From Bacilli bacterium (GTDB lineage: Bacteria > Bacillota_I > Bacilli_A > RFN20 > CAG-826): a DNA stretch of 33,909 bases. Positions 9,025-17,725 of the stretch are shown in pieces (positions within the stretch are counted from its first letter, which is position 1; each line of letters starts with the position of its first letter). Both the position numbers and the translations under genes were made by a program. The notes beneath the pieces were generated by a model. It was given only the letters and a program-made list of their open reading frames with translations. It was not told the origin of the DNA and made no database searches. The DNA lies in assembly GCA_024683495.1 (NCBI GenBank), contig JAIKYF010000031.1:1-33909 (forward strand), read 5' to 3'.

Positions 9025-11127
9025 ATGGCCAACGACGAAAACAAGATTGAGGAATCTGCCGTATACGACCTTCCTCATACTCGCAACATCGGTATCATGG
9101 CTCACATCGATGCTGGTAAAACCACAACGACTGAGCGTGTCCTCTATTACACTGGCCGCACCCACAAGATTGGCGAAGTTCATGAAGGTACTGCCGTCAT
9201 GGACTGGATGGTCCAAGAGCAAGAGCGTGGTATCACCATTACCTCTTCCGCGACTACCTGCTTCTGGAAAGGCCACCGTATCAACATCATCGACACCCCG
9301 GGGCACGTCGACTTCACCGTTGAAGTTGAGCGTTCTCTCCGTGTCTTAGATGGTGCCGTCACCGTCCTCGACTCCAAAAATGGCGTCGAGCCCCAAACCG
9401 AAACCGTTTGGAGACAGGCTGATAAGTATCACGTCCCGAGAATCGTCTTCTGTAACAAGATGGACGCGATCGGCGCGGACTTCGAGATGTGCTTAGACAC
9501 TCTCAGAGAACGCCTTGGCGTCGCTTATGCCGCTTGCCAATACCCAATCGGCAGAGAATCCGAATTCACTGGCGAAATCGATCTCGTCACCATGAGAGCC
9601 TGGATTTATTCCAAGAACAAAGACGAGCCGCCAGTGGAACAGGATATTCCTGCAGAATACCTCGAGAAGGCTACCTTCTATCATGCCCAACTCTTAGAGA
9701 CCCTCGCCAACTTCGACGAAGAAATCATGATGGACGTCTTAGAGGAGAAAGAACCTTCCATCGAGAAAGTGAAGGAAGTCATCCGTAAGCAAACCTTAAC
9801 CGCGGCTTTCTTCCCAGTTTTCTGCGGCACCGCCTTCAAGGATAAGGGCATCCAGCTCCTCCTCGACGCGGTCGTCGATTACCTCCCATCCCCACTTGAT
9901 ATCCCAGGTGAGAAGGGAACCATCAAAGGCGAACCCTATGAGTGCAAAGTCACCGACAATGCCCCATTTGTTGGCTTAGCCTTCAAGATTGCGACCGATC
10001 CATTCGTTGGACGTCTCGCTTATGTCCGTGTCTATCAAGGTCAGCTTAAGAGCGGCACCTACGTCTTGAACTCTTCTAGAGGCACCCAAGAACGTATCGC
10101 CCGTTTGGTCTTGATGCACGCCAACCGCCGTCAGGAAGTCAGCGTCTTGCACGCTGGTGAAATCGGCGCTGTCGTCGGCTTGAAAGCCACCACGACCGGT
10201 GATACCCTCTCCGATCCCAATGAACCAGCCATCCTTGAGAGCCTTGAGTTCCCAGAGCCAGTTCTTGAAGAAGCTATCGAGCCAAAAACCAAAGGCGACA
10301 TCGAGAAGATGGAAAACGCTTTGACTAAATTAGCCGAAGAAGATCCTACCTTCCGTGTCCATACCAACAAAGAAACCGGCCAGACCATCATCGGCGGTGT
10401 CGGCGAACTTCAGCTTGACGTTCTCGTCGACCGTATGAAGAGAGAATTCAACGTCGAAGTCAATGTTGGTAAACCCCAAGTCAACTATCGTGAAACCATC
10501 CGTAAGACGGGTGAGGCCCAGGGCCGTTATGTCAAACAGTCCGGTGGTCATGGTCAATATGGTGACGTTTGGGTCAGATTTGAACCAAACGAAGGCAAGG
10601 GATTCGAATTCGTCGACGCGATCGTCGGCGGCGCGGTCCCAAAAGAATTCATCAAGCCAACTCAGCAAGGTCTTGAAGAGGCCATGCAAAGAGGCGTTCT
10701 CGCCGGATACCCCCTTATCGATGTCAAAGCCACCTTGTTCGATGGCTCCTACCACGATGTCGACTCTTCGGAAGCCGCTTATAAGATCGCCGCTTCGATG
10801 GCCCTCAAAGCCGCCGCTCCGAAATGCGACCCTGTTATCCTTGAACCTATCATGAAGGTCGATATTACGGTCCCAGAACAATATTATGGTGATGTCTTAG
10901 GCGATGTTTCCCGTCGTAGAGGCTCGATCCAAGAAGAAACCGTCCGCGGCAACGCGAAAGTCCTCTCTTGCTTCGTCCCACTCGCCGAAATGTTCGGCTA
11001 TGTCACCGATCTTCGTTCCTTGACTCAAGGAAGAGGAAACTTCATGATGACCTTCGACCACTATGGTGAGACCCCACGTTTCATCCAGGAACAGATCATC
11101 AAAAATTCTTCGAACAATCTTCATTAA
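9025..11127 (+). CDS. fusA: Translation elongation factor G
   Basis: EF-G is the GTPase that drives translocation on the ribosome. The 700-residue product has the full family length. The P-loop AHIDAGKT is at residues 26-33, followed by the switch I region ([11 protein letters not shown]), DTPGHVDF and NKMD; the later domains are intact (for example [10 protein letters not shown], and [12 protein letters not shown] near the C-terminus). AAGGAGGA at 9013-9020 is a strong ribosome-binding site that fixes the ATG at 9025. No clear terminator follows, and tuf has its own promoter downstream. Confidence 0.98.
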   Translation: MANDENKIEESAVYDLPHTRNIGIMAHIDAGKTTTTERVLYYTGRTHKIGEVHEGTAVMDWMVQEQERGITITSSATTCFWKGHRINIIDTPGHVDFTVEVERSLRVLDGAVTVLDSKNGVEPQTETVWRQADKYHVPRIVFCNKMDAIGADFEMCLDTLRERLGVAYAACQYPIGRESEFTGEIDLVTMRAWIYSKNKDEPPVEQDIPAEYLEKATFYHAQLLETLANFDEEIMMDVLEEKEPSIEKVKEVIRKQTLTAAFFPVFCGTAFKDKGIQLLLDAVVDYLPSPLDIPGEKGTIKGEPYECKVTDNAPFVGLAFKIATDPFVGRLAYVRVYQGQLKSGTYVLNSSRGTQERIARLVLMHANRRQEVSVLHAGEIGAVVGLKATTTGDTLSDPNEPAILESLEFPEPVLEEAIEPKTKGDIEKMENALTKLAEEDPTFRVHTNKETGQTIIGGVGELQLDVLVDRMKREFNVEVNVGKPQVNYRETIRKTGEAQGRYVKQSGGHGQYGDVWVRFEPNEGKGFEFVDAIVGGAVPKEFIKPTQQGLEEAMQRGVLAGYPLIDVKATLFDGSYHDVDSSEAAYKIAASMALKAAAPKCDPVILEPIMKVDITVPEQYYGDVLGDVSRRRGSIQEETVRGNAKVLSCFVPLAEMFGYVTDLRSLTQGRGNFMMTFDHYGETPRFIQEQIIKNSSNNLH

Positions 11128-11143
11128 TTAATCGATATTCTTG

Positions 11144-11177
11144 CCTTAAGGTGAATTCAAACCTTACCTTAAGGTAA
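11144..11177. repeat. Double CCTTAAGG palindrome before tuf
   Basis: CCTTAAGG occurs at 11144-11151 and again at 11167-11174. The second copy is inside a perfect 14-bp palindrome, TTACCTTAAGGTAA (11164-11177). The copies can also pair with each other as a 9-bp hairpin (11144-11152 with 11166-11174). The block ends 3 nt before the tuf -35 box. A related TTACCTTAGTTAAGG lies just after tuf (12449-12463). Confidence 0.6.
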
Positions 11178-11180
11178 ATA

Positions 11181-11209
11181 TTGATAAAAGAAAATTGATA
11201 GATTAATAT
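11181..11209 (+). promoter_or_regulatory. Promoter of tuf
   Basis: TTGATA (11181-11186) and TAATAT (11204-11209) are separated by 17 bp. The leader would be about 40 nt and contains GGAGG at 11240-11244. Confidence 0.6.
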
Positions 11210-11254
11210 TAATTGCACGAAATCTTTTAAAAACCATTTGGAGGAAATTAAACA

Positions 11255-12448
11255 ATGGCAAAAGAGAAATTTAACCGTGACCGTGTCCACGTTAACGTTG
11301 GCACCATCGGCCACGTCGACCACGGCAAGACCACCCTTACCGCTGGCATCATGCACGTTCTTTCTTTAAAGGGCATGGCTAAAGACGTCGGTTACTCCGG
11401 CATCGACTCCGCCCCAGAAGAGAAGGCTCGTGGTATCACCATCAACACCGCCCACACCGAATACGAAACTGAACATAGACACTATGCTCACGTTGACTGC
11501 CCGGGGCACGCTGACTATGTCAAGAACATGATCACCGGCGCCGCTCAGATGGACGCTGCTATCCTTGTTGTCGCCGCCACTGATGGCGTTATGCCTCAGA
11601 CCCGTGAGCACGTCTTGCTCGCCCGTCAGGTCGGCGTTCCACAAATCGTCGTCTTCCTTAACAAAACCGACCTCGTCGATGATGCTGAATTAGTCGACCT
11701 CGTCGAAATGGACGTCCGTGATCTTCTCGCCAAATATGGCTTCGATGATCCAGACCTCCCAGTCGTCCGTGGTTCCGCCAGAGATGCTGGCGAAGCTACC
11801 TCTGTCGATGATCCAAGAGCCAAGTGCGTTCTTGAATTACTCGATGCTCTTGATTCCTACGTCAAGGATCCAGCCCGTGACAACGATAAGCCATTCCTTA
11901 TGCCTATCGAAGACGTCCTCACCATCTCTGGTCGTGGCACCGTCGTCACTGGTAGAGTCGAACGTGGCACCATCAAGATCAACGACGAAGCTGAAATCGT
12001 TGGCATCCGTCCAACCCAAAAGACCGTCGTTACCGGCCTCGAAATGTTCCGTAAGGTCCTTGACTTCGCTCAAGGCGGCGATAACATCGGCGCTCTTCTC
12101 CGTGGCATCACCCATGACCAAGTCGAACGTGGCCAAGTCCTTGCTAAGCCAGGCTCCATCGTCCCACACGACAAATTCACCGCTGCTGTCTATATTCTTA
12201 CCAAAGAAGAAGGCGGCCGTCACACTGCGTTCTTGAACGGTTATCGTCCACAGTTCTTCTTCCGTACCACCGATATCACTGGTAGCATCACCCTCCCAGC
12301 CGATGTCCAGATGGTTATGCCTGGAGACCACGTCACCTTCACCGTCGAACTCATCCACGCTGTCGCTCTTGAAAAGGGTACCCAATTCTCCATCCGTGAG
12401 GGTGGCAGAACCGTCGGTGCCGGCACCGTCAGCGAAATCCTTCACTAA
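11255..12448 (+). CDS. tuf: Translation elongation factor Tu
   Basis: EF-Tu delivers aminoacyl-tRNA to the ribosome. The 397-residue product has the normal length. The P-loop GHVDHGKT is at residues 19-26, followed by [14 protein letters not shown] (switch I), [20 protein letters not shown] and NKTD; domains 2 and 3 are complete ([13 protein letters not shown], then [12 protein letters not shown]). The final residues, [11 protein letters not shown], follow the family pattern. GGAGG lies 10 nt before the ATG. It forms its own unit behind a promoter and ahead of a strong terminator, so it can be expressed apart from rpsL-rpsG-fusA. Confidence 0.98.
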   Translation: MAKEKFNRDRVHVNVGTIGHVDHGKTTLTAGIMHVLSLKGMAKDVGYSGIDSAPEEKARGITINTAHTEYETEHRHYAHVDCPGHADYVKNMITGAAQMDAAILVVAATDGVMPQTREHVLLARQVGVPQIVVFLNKTDLVDDAELVDLVEMDVRDLLAKYGFDDPDLPVVRGSARDAGEATSVDDPRAKCVLELLDALDSYVKDPARDNDKPFLMPIEDVLTISGRGTVVTGRVERGTIKINDEAEIVGIRPTQKTVVTGLEMFRKVLDFAQGGDNIGALLRGITHDQVERGQVLAKPGSIVPHDKFTAAVYILTKEEGGRHTAFLNGYRPQFFFRTTDITGSITLPADVQMVMPGDHVTFTVELIHAVALEKGTQFSIREGGRTVGAGTVSEILH

Positions 12449-12479
12449 TTACCTTAGTTAAGGAACACCTAACAAAATC

Positions 12480-12507
12480 GCCGCGAGCTTAGGCCCGCGG
12501 CTTTTTT
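12480..12507 (+). terminator. Rho-independent terminator of tuf
   Basis: GCCGCG (12480-12485) pairs with CGCGGC (12496-12501) and six T follow. Confidence 0.9.
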
Positions 12508-12582
12508 GTTCTATGAAGCAAGATATAGTACGGATATTTATAAAAAATAAATAGGCTAGTCATTGTCAAAATGTTTTTATGA

Positions 12583-12588
12583 TACAAT
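12583..12588 (+). promoter_or_regulatory. -10 box of a possible leaderless promoter
   Basis: TACAAT ends 6 nt before the ATG at 12595, so the predicted start point coincides with the start codon. TTGTCA at 12563-12568 would be a -35 box with an unusually short 14-bp spacer, so the -35 element is uncertain. Confidence 0.45.
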
Positions 12589-12594
12589 AGTCTC

Positions 12595-13149
12595 ATGGCG
12601 ACAAAAATCGTGGCAAATGACGGAAATATCCCTGAAATTCTGGAGATGCCGGGCGACCCATCATTCTCTGATCCCACTTGGAATGATAATTATGGTGAGG
12701 AGATTTATAAAAGCCCTGACCAAAGCGATGCCTCGTACGTCCATTTCTCCAAGAAAACGAAAAAGAAGATGCTTCTTTCGAAGTTCGTTTTGACTTTTAC
12801 GGCCTTTCTAAATTCTTTCCAAGGGGCTACGTCCAAGATCGAGAACTTCAAGATGAAGTATCAAGAAGAAACCTCGATTTCCGCGGTGATAAGTTGCTCA
12901 TTAGTCTGTGCCTACACCAGGAACACCAAGGGCTTCGTCATTTTCTATCAAGGTGAGAGGAAAGAGACCAAGGAATTCTATTGCGATTGGTCGGCCGCCG
13001 TCCCCATCACCAGTGGGAGAAAACGAATGGAAGTGGCGGAATCCTTCTTCGTCGAACCAGGTTATTACCAACTTCAGGTTAAGACGGATTTCGGATTTGG
13101 GTTGACATTACAGATTAATAAAATTGAGGAATATAAATATGGAAGATAA
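12595..13149 (+). CDS. Small protein of unknown function upstream of an MscS channel
   Basis: A 184-residue soluble protein that I do not recognise. It has no signal peptide or membrane segment. The N-terminal third is polar and acidic (about residues 1-50), then a basic patch (KKTKKKMLLSKF) and a mixed helical region. The C-terminal 90 residues look beta-rich, with alternating aromatic and charged residues (GYYQLQVKTDFGFGLTLQI). No ribosome-binding site precedes the ATG; the -10 box at 12583 suggests a leaderless mRNA. The last 11 nt overlap the start of the MscS gene, which implies co-expression. A role in stress or channel control would be guesswork. Confidence 0.75.
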   Translation: MATKIVANDGNIPEILEMPGDPSFSDPTWNDNYGEEIYKSPDQSDASYVHFSKKTKKKMLLSKFVLTFTAFLNSFQGATSKIENFKMKYQEETSISAVISCSLVCAYTRNTKGFVIFYQGERKETKEFYCDWSAAVPITSGRKRMEVAESFFVEPGYYQLQVKTDFGFGLTLQINKIEEYKYGR

Positions 13150-14224
13150 TAAAGACAAGAAGCGCAACAAAAAGAAAGGAAAAATCAAAGGGGCTCAAAA
13201 GCAAGCCGTTGAATTCCTTAACGAAAGCTTATTGATGGAAGATGATGCCACCTCGGCTAAAAAGAGCCCGTGGGCGTCCTTCAACCAAATGGGCAGATAT
13301 CAGAAGATCTCCACGATTATCAAATCGATCTTCTTCATCGCCTCTTTGGTTTTGGTGGTCATGACTTTCATATCCTATAACCTCTGGCCCGATAGTCTCT
13401 TGGCCAAGATTTTCTATATGCCCGACGTCCCTTCTTATGAAAGAGTGGTGGTCGGACTTTTGGCGACTGTTTTCTATATCGTTCTATTCATCGTCAGCGC
13501 CGAAATCATCAAGAGCGTCATCTATCTTGCCGTTCCTAAGCAAGACGCTCGGGCGGTCACCATCGCCAAAATGTCCGGCAGCGCCCTCCGTTATATTGCG
13601 ATTATCATCTCCTTATTCGTTTGTTTAAGCGTCTGGGGCGTCGATACTGCCACGATTTTGGCCTCCGCCGGTATCGTTGCGATGATTATCGGTCTTGGAG
13701 CCCAGACTTTGTTCGCCGATATTTTGGCTGGGGTTAACATCATCATCGAAGATCAATTCCGAATCGGCGACATCGTCGTCATCGATAATTTCCGTGGCAC
13801 GGTTGTGGAAATCGGCTTAGTCATCACCAAAATCAAAGATTGGGCTGGAAACATCAAAAACATCCATAATGGTGGATTTAATAGCTGCATCAATCTATCG
13901 AGAATCAATTCTTACGCCACTTCAAATGTCTCAGTCGATTACGATACCGATTTAAAGAAACTAAGGAATATCTTGGAGACCAACCTTCCAAATCTCTCCA
14001 AGAAGATTCCTGCCATCATCGGCAATGCGATGTATATGGGTGTCTCGGGAGTCGAGGATTCTGGCATCGTCTTATTGATTATCGCCAAGTGCAAGGAAGA
14101 TGACCGTTTCGGGGTCGCTAGAAGGCTTAATGAAGAACTCGTCATCCTTCTTAAGGAAAACGACGTCACCATCCCCTTCCCACAAGTCACTATCTCTCAA
14201 AGAGAAGCGAAAAAGGAAAAATAA
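13139..14224 (+). CDS. Small-conductance mechanosensitive channel, MscS family
   Basis: A 361-residue membrane channel of the type that opens under membrane tension to release solutes during osmotic downshock. Hydrophobic segments lie at about residues 57-78, 99-127 and 140-205. The last contains the pore-lining Gly/Ala-rich helix (SAGIVAMIIGLGAQTLFADI) followed by FRIGDIVVIDNFRGTVVEIG, the start of the MscS beta domain. The N-terminus is strongly basic (KKRNKKKGKIK). The ATG at 13139 is preceded by GAGGA with an 8-nt spacer, so I prefer it to the in-frame TTG at 13124. It overlaps the preceding gene by 11 nt and is followed by a strong terminator. Confidence 0.93.
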   Translation: MEDNKDKKRNKKKGKIKGAQKQAVEFLNESLLMEDDATSAKKSPWASFNQMGRYQKISTIIKSIFFIASLVLVVMTFISYNLWPDSLLAKIFYMPDVPSYERVVVGLLATVFYIVLFIVSAEIIKSVIYLAVPKQDARAVTIAKMSGSALRYIAIIISLFVCLSVWGVDTATILASAGIVAMIIGLGAQTLFADILAGVNIIIEDQFRIGDIVVIDNFRGTVVEIGLVITKIKDWAGNIKNIHNGGFNSCINLSRINSYATSNVSVDYDTDLKKLRNILETNLPNLSKKIPAIIGNAMYMGVSGVEDSGIVLLIIAKCKEDDRFGVARRLNEELVILLKENDVTIPFPQVTISQREAKKEK

Positions 14225-14240
14225 GCGGGATTTGCCAGCA

Positions 14241-14280
14241 AAAACGACGGAGCAGTGGTCTCCGTCGTTTTCTTTTTTCA
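14241..14280. terminator. Bidirectional Rho-independent terminator
   Basis: A perfect 12-bp stem (14241-14252 with 14260-14271) has A residues on the left arm and a T-rich tract on the right. It can end the MscS transcript on the plus strand and the convergent small gene on the minus strand. Confidence 0.9.
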
Positions 14281-14296
14281 TCGATAATTTTTTTTC

Positions 14297-14569
14297 TTAT
14301 TTCGAAAAGATGTTGCTTAGATAATCGTATTCAGAATCAGTTGATAAAGGATTCTTGACTAGATAATAAACGTTGCGGGCCCGCGAGAATTTTAAGCTGA
14401 GGGCTGGGTGGGCCTCAAGGATGAATTCTTTGATTTCTTTGATATAACGCTTGAAAGTGACTGGGGGCATATCCCTTGTCCATTCAGTCGAATTCTTGGA
14501 AATTTCTTTATTCAGAAGAAGATACTCATAAAAATGCAAAATTATTTGCGACTTTCCTTTGATGTCCAT
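14297..14569 (-). CDS. Small helix-turn-helix-like protein, putative regulator
   Basis: A 90-residue minus-strand protein. The pattern SQIILHFYEYLLLNKEIS, then PPVTFKRYIKEIKEFI, resembles the N-terminal winged-helix domain that precedes WYL domains in DeoR/YafY-type regulators, here without the larger effector domain. It is likely real: GAGG lies 9 nt before its ATG (plus-strand 14579-14582), an extended -10 lies at 14594-14602, and the terminator at 14241-14280 works in its direction. It is divergent from the RDD membrane protein at 14718 and could regulate it. The assignment of the fold is from pattern only; its DNA binding is inference. Confidence 0.65.
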   Translation of the reverse strand: MDIKGKSQIILHFYEYLLLNKEISKNSTEWTRDMPPVTFKRYIKEIKEFILEAHPALSLKFSRARNVYYLVKNPLSTDSEYDYLSNIFSK

Positions 14570-14593
14570 CTATTTACGCCTCTATTTATCTTT

Positions 14594-14602
14594 AAGATAC
14601 CA
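14594..14602 (-). promoter_or_regulatory. Extended -10 promoter of the small minus-strand gene
   Basis: On the minus strand this reads TGGTATCTT, matching the TGn-TATnnT extended -10 pattern. The leader would be about 18 nt. The -35 region is AT-rich without a clear consensus. Confidence 0.45.
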
Positions 14603-14717
14603 CTAATTTTGAAAAACTTAACAATTATTTTATATTTTGCTTTAAGAACGAAAAAATTTAGGGAAAAATTCATATTTTGTATGATAATAAATTATCAAAA
14701 ATTGAGAGGCAGCACTT

Positions 14718-16076
14718 ATGGCAGATACCACAATAGAGAAAACAAACCTTAATCACGTGGAAATCGTGAAACCTGGAAGACACTTACTTGGGCATTTAAT
14801 CGATGGATTACTCGTTTTGATTTTAGGATTTTTATTATTCCAATTCGCCATTTTCCCAAATATGCAAAACACCTTTGGTGGGAAAGACGCCTACGTTGCC
14901 GCGTGGCGTTTTGAAGCCGATAGCGCGTTACTTTCCATTGTTGATAGCAAAGGAGTAACGATTAACCCCTATGATGGGAATAACGATTTCGCTAGAGCCA
15001 GTTATCTGACTTTTGATACTTATGAAGGATATTACAATCACATTTGGGATTATTACACCGTATTCCTTCCCACCGACGAAAGAACCGATAAATTAATGGT
15101 GGAAGTGGATGGGAAGAAGGTAGAGGCCCCAGTCGCTGAATATTATAAGAATTTCGACATGAAAGTTCTTAATCTTCCTGACCCCAGCACTATTATAGAT
15201 CCCACCAATCCAGCTCAGTTACAAGGCGATAGCAAATACTTCCGTTATGCCTTAGATAGCGAAAATAAGGTGGATTTGACGGCAAAACCGGTGTTAGTGG
15301 TGGATCCGACAACTGATGAAAATAAGACTCAATTATTGAATTATTTCTTCAACACCGATAGTGGTACTGGTCTATATCTTGACGCCTTAAATCATTTCAA
15401 TACCCAAAGCTATATGGCTCAAAAATCCTCCATATTCGTCAGCTCTTCCTGGTATTGTTTATTGATTGCATTCCTTCCAGTCCAATTCGTGCTCATATTT
15501 GTCGTTCCGTTGATTCTTAAGAGAGGGCGGACCATCGGAAAACTTATAGTTGGAACCTCGGTAATTAAGAGCGATGGATTTAATATCACTTGGAAAGAAA
15601 GGATTCTTCGTCCGTTGGTGGTCATGGCCGTCACCTCGCCAAGAATCGGTATTTTGGCTTATTTCCTCGCTTTCTTAGGAGCGTCTCAATTCGGGAGCAT
15701 CGGAATGCTTATGATGATGGCATATGTCTTAGTTTGCGGCATATCCTTCATGTTCTGCACGATGGGTAAAGGCCATCAATCCATCCACGATAAAGTCCTT
15801 AAGACCTTGGTCGTCACCAATAAGGCCTCCTATTTCTTCAATAATTACGAAGAGTTAAAAGAATATGGAAGTGCCCACACCGATGAATTCCCTGAGTTCT
15901 ATGTTAAGAAGATTGCTGTAGAAGAACCTATAGTCCAAAATGAAGAACATTCAGAGGCTGGAGAAGATCCTTCTACAGAAAAATACGCGGGAATTGACGG
16001 GGAAAAAGAAGGGGATGTTCTCAAAAATGAGCTTGGCGAGAAGCTAACAGGTGCGGACATCGACCTCCATAAATAA
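14718..16076 (+). CDS. RDD family membrane protein with large external insert
   Basis: A 452-residue membrane protein with the RDD domain plan: GRHLLGHLIDGLLVLILG in the first helix (about residues 18-45), LKRGRTIGKLIVGTSVIKSDG between helices, and GKGHQSIHDKVLKTLVV after the last helix. Between helix 1 and helix 2 lies a hydrophilic segment of about 190 residues (48-242), probably outside the cell; ordinary RDD proteins have only a short loop there. The C-terminal 70 residues are acidic and cytoplasmic. RDD proteins are poorly characterised, with some linked to ion exchange. GAGAGG about 9 nt upstream supports the ATG. Two more RDD-type genes lie at 21810 and 22954. Confidence 0.85.
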   Translation: MADTTIEKTNLNHVEIVKPGRHLLGHLIDGLLVLILGFLLFQFAIFPNMQNTFGGKDAYVAAWRFEADSALLSIVDSKGVTINPYDGNNDFARASYLTFDTYEGYYNHIWDYYTVFLPTDERTDKLMVEVDGKKVEAPVAEYYKNFDMKVLNLPDPSTIIDPTNPAQLQGDSKYFRYALDSENKVDLTAKPVLVVDPTTDENKTQLLNYFFNTDSGTGLYLDALNHFNTQSYMAQKSSIFVSSSWYCLLIAFLPVQFVLIFVVPLILKRGRTIGKLIVGTSVIKSDGFNITWKERILRPLVVMAVTSPRIGILAYFLAFLGASQFGSIGMLMMMAYVLVCGISFMFCTMGKGHQSIHDKVLKTLVVTNKASYFFNNYEELKEYGSAHTDEFPEFYVKKIAVEEPIVQNEEHSEAGEDPSTEKYAGIDGEKEGDVLKNELGEKLTGADIDLHK

Positions 16077-16103
16077 TCAATTTCTCACTTTAAAACGTAG
16101 ATG

Positions 16104-16132
16104 AAGCATTCCCATGCGGGGATGCTTTTCTT
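16104..16132 (+). terminator. Rho-independent terminator
   Basis: AAGCATTCCC (16104-16113) pairs with GGGGATGCTT (16118-16127) around a 4-nt loop, one G-T pair, followed by a T-rich tract. It ends the RDD gene. Confidence 0.9.
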
Positions 16133-16159
16133 AGACAAAAAAGCGCACTGTTATCTCTT

Positions 16160-16175
16160 TTAACATATATGTTAA
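16160..16175. promoter_or_regulatory. 16-bp perfect palindrome, putative operator of importer operon 1
   Basis: TTAACATATATGTTAA is a perfect inverted repeat ending 2 bp before the -35 box at 16178. Its size and place fit the binding site of a dimeric regulator, but which one is unknown; it does not match the catabolite (cre) consensus. Confidence 0.5.
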
Positions 16176-16177
16176 TG

Positions 16178-16206
16178 TTGAAGATTGGAGATTGGGAAAT
16201 TAGAAT
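16178..16206 (+). promoter_or_regulatory. Promoter of ABC importer operon 1
   Basis: TTGAAG (16178-16183) and TAGAAT (16201-16206) have a 17-bp spacer. The leader to the ATG at 16263 would be about 50 nt. Confidence 0.6.
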
Positions 16207-16262
16207 AAATGCATGACTGATAAAAGTCTTTTTATCTTGTCATTGATTGTGAGGTTTTATTC

Positions 16263-17723
16263 ATGGAAATAAGACTTGATGGATTAACAAAGATATTCCC
16301 TGGTGATCCGAAGAATGATATTGAGCCAACCACCGCGGTCGATAATCTCTGCATCACGATTCCTGACGGCCACCTCATTGGCTTGCTCGGACCTTCTGGA
16401 TGTGGGAAATCCACGACCCTTTATATGATCGCCGGGCTTCATGAACCAACCAGCGGAGACGTTTATTTCGGAGATGAGAACGTTACTTCCCTTCCTCCAG
16501 AGAAACGTGGGATCGGCTTAGTCTTCCAAAACTATGCCCTTTATCCTCATATGACCATCTATAAAAACATCCAATTCCCTCTAACTAGTCTTAAAGTAGA
16601 GGAAGAGGAGAAGTCCTATGAATACCTCCGTGAAATCGTTATCCAAAACGTTTTAAAGGACTATAAAGAATTAATCGACATCATTCTTAATTCTTCTATC
16701 AAGGGAAGAATTTCGAAAAAGAAAGCCTCCCAAGAGATTGCTTTAAGAAAGCATCTTTCCATTTACGTCGCCAAATTTATATTTGAACTCGGACTTCATA
16801 CCGCTTCCGACCCCAAGGCCGTTGTTGATGAAGCCATCAAAAATTCTCAGCAAAAACAAGCTAAAATTGTTGAAAAGATTTCTGCTAAGGGTGCAACCCT
16901 CAGCGAAGAAGAGCCAGGGCTCCTTCTTTATAATGGCGAGCCCCATCTCTGCGTCAGAAAGATTTCCAAAGACGAGATGGATGCTTTGATTCGTCAAGCC
17001 GCCGCCTTAGTTCAAATCGAAAAATACTTAGATAGAAAGCCATCTGAATTATCCGGTGGCCAGCAGCAGCGTGTCGCGATCGCCCGCGCCCTTGTTAAGC
17101 GCCCTCGCGTCTTATTGCTCGATGAGCCTTTGTCGAACTTGGATGCTAGACTTAGGATCCAAACCCGTGAAGAAATTAGAAGAATCCAAAAAGAAACGGG
17201 AATTACCACGGTTTTCGTTACTCACGACCAAGAAGAAGCCATGTCTATCTGTGATGAAATCGTTGTTATGAAAGACGGCGAGATGATGCAAGCGGGGCAC
17301 CCTCAGGAAATTTACCGTGACCCCAATTGCTTCTTCGTTGCCAAATTCTTAGGAACTCCTCCAATCAATACCTTCAAAGGCTATTTCAAGAACAAGTCCT
17401 TATACATCGGTGAGGAAAAAATTCTCACTTCTAAAGAAGATATCGAAGATCAGGAAGTTTATGTCGGCATCCGTCCTGAAGGTTTCTTGATGGCGGACCA
17501 AGCTCCTGAAAAAGATAAGGTTTTGACCCTCAACTGTGAACAAGTTGTGACCCAAGGCCGCGATTTAACCTTGGTTTGCTCGTCCGAGTACGAGTTAAAT
17601 ACCCCATTAAAACTTATCATTGATAGCGATATCGAAGCCAAGGAAGGACCCATTAAGTTCGCCCTTCGTAAAAACAAAGTATTCGTCTTCGACAAAGACA
17701 CCGAGGAGAGGATTAACTTCTAA
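16263..17723 (+). CDS. ABC importer ATPase, MsmK/MalK type, with helical insert
   Basis: ATP-binding subunit that powers a carbohydrate-type importer at the inner membrane face. All catalytic motifs are present in 486 residues: Walker A GPSGCGKST (43-51), Q-loop VFQN (Q89), signature LSGGQ (263-267), Walker B VLLLDEP (283-289), H-loop His321, then a C-terminal regulatory (TOBE-like) domain with VGIRPEGF. Normal MalK/UgpC ATPases are about 360-370 residues. The surplus is an insert at about residues 113-232, between the Q-loop and the signature, rich in Lys, Glu and Ile and apparently helical. GAGG sits 8 nt before the ATG. The next gene starts 2 nt after the stop. Confidence 0.93.
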   Translation: MEIRLDGLTKIFPGDPKNDIEPTTAVDNLCITIPDGHLIGLLGPSGCGKSTTLYMIAGLHEPTSGDVYFGDENVTSLPPEKRGIGLVFQNYALYPHMTIYKNIQFPLTSLKVEEEEKSYEYLREIVIQNVLKDYKELIDIILNSSIKGRISKKKASQEIALRKHLSIYVAKFIFELGLHTASDPKAVVDEAIKNSQQKQAKIVEKISAKGATLSEEEPGLLLYNGEPHLCVRKISKDEMDALIRQAAALVQIEKYLDRKPSELSGGQQQRVAIARALVKRPRVLLLDEPLSNLDARLRIQTREEIRRIQKETGITTVFVTHDQEEAMSICDEIVVMKDGEMMQAGHPQEIYRDPNCFFVAKFLGTPPINTFKGYFKNKSLYIGEEKILTSKEDIEDQEVYVGIRPEGFLMADQAPEKDKVLTLNCEQVVTQGRDLTLVCSSEYELNTPLKLIIDSDIEAKEGPIKFALRKNKVFVFDKDTEERINF

Positions 17724-17725
17724 AA

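Noticed and set aside
11837-12445. Long open frame antisense to tuf (202 codons) and similar ones antisense to rpoC and fusA
   Set aside because: They mirror highly biased codons of known genes, have Asp/Val/Phe-rich nonsense composition and lack ribosome-binding sites.
13124-13138. TTG start for the MscS gene
   Set aside because: The ATG at 13139 has GAGGA at the right distance, and the TTG codon itself lies at that site.
14408-14752. Plus-strand frame of 114 codons opposite the small HTH-like gene
   Set aside because: No ribosome-binding site, crosses the promoter region of the RDD gene, and composition is that of a shadow frame.
16247-16261. TTGTGAGGTT-TATT shared (14 of 15) with 24307-24321, upstream of both importer operons
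   Set aside because: In operon 1 it contains the ribosome-binding site, in operon 2 the -35 region, and near matches of this length are expected by chance in 34 kb.
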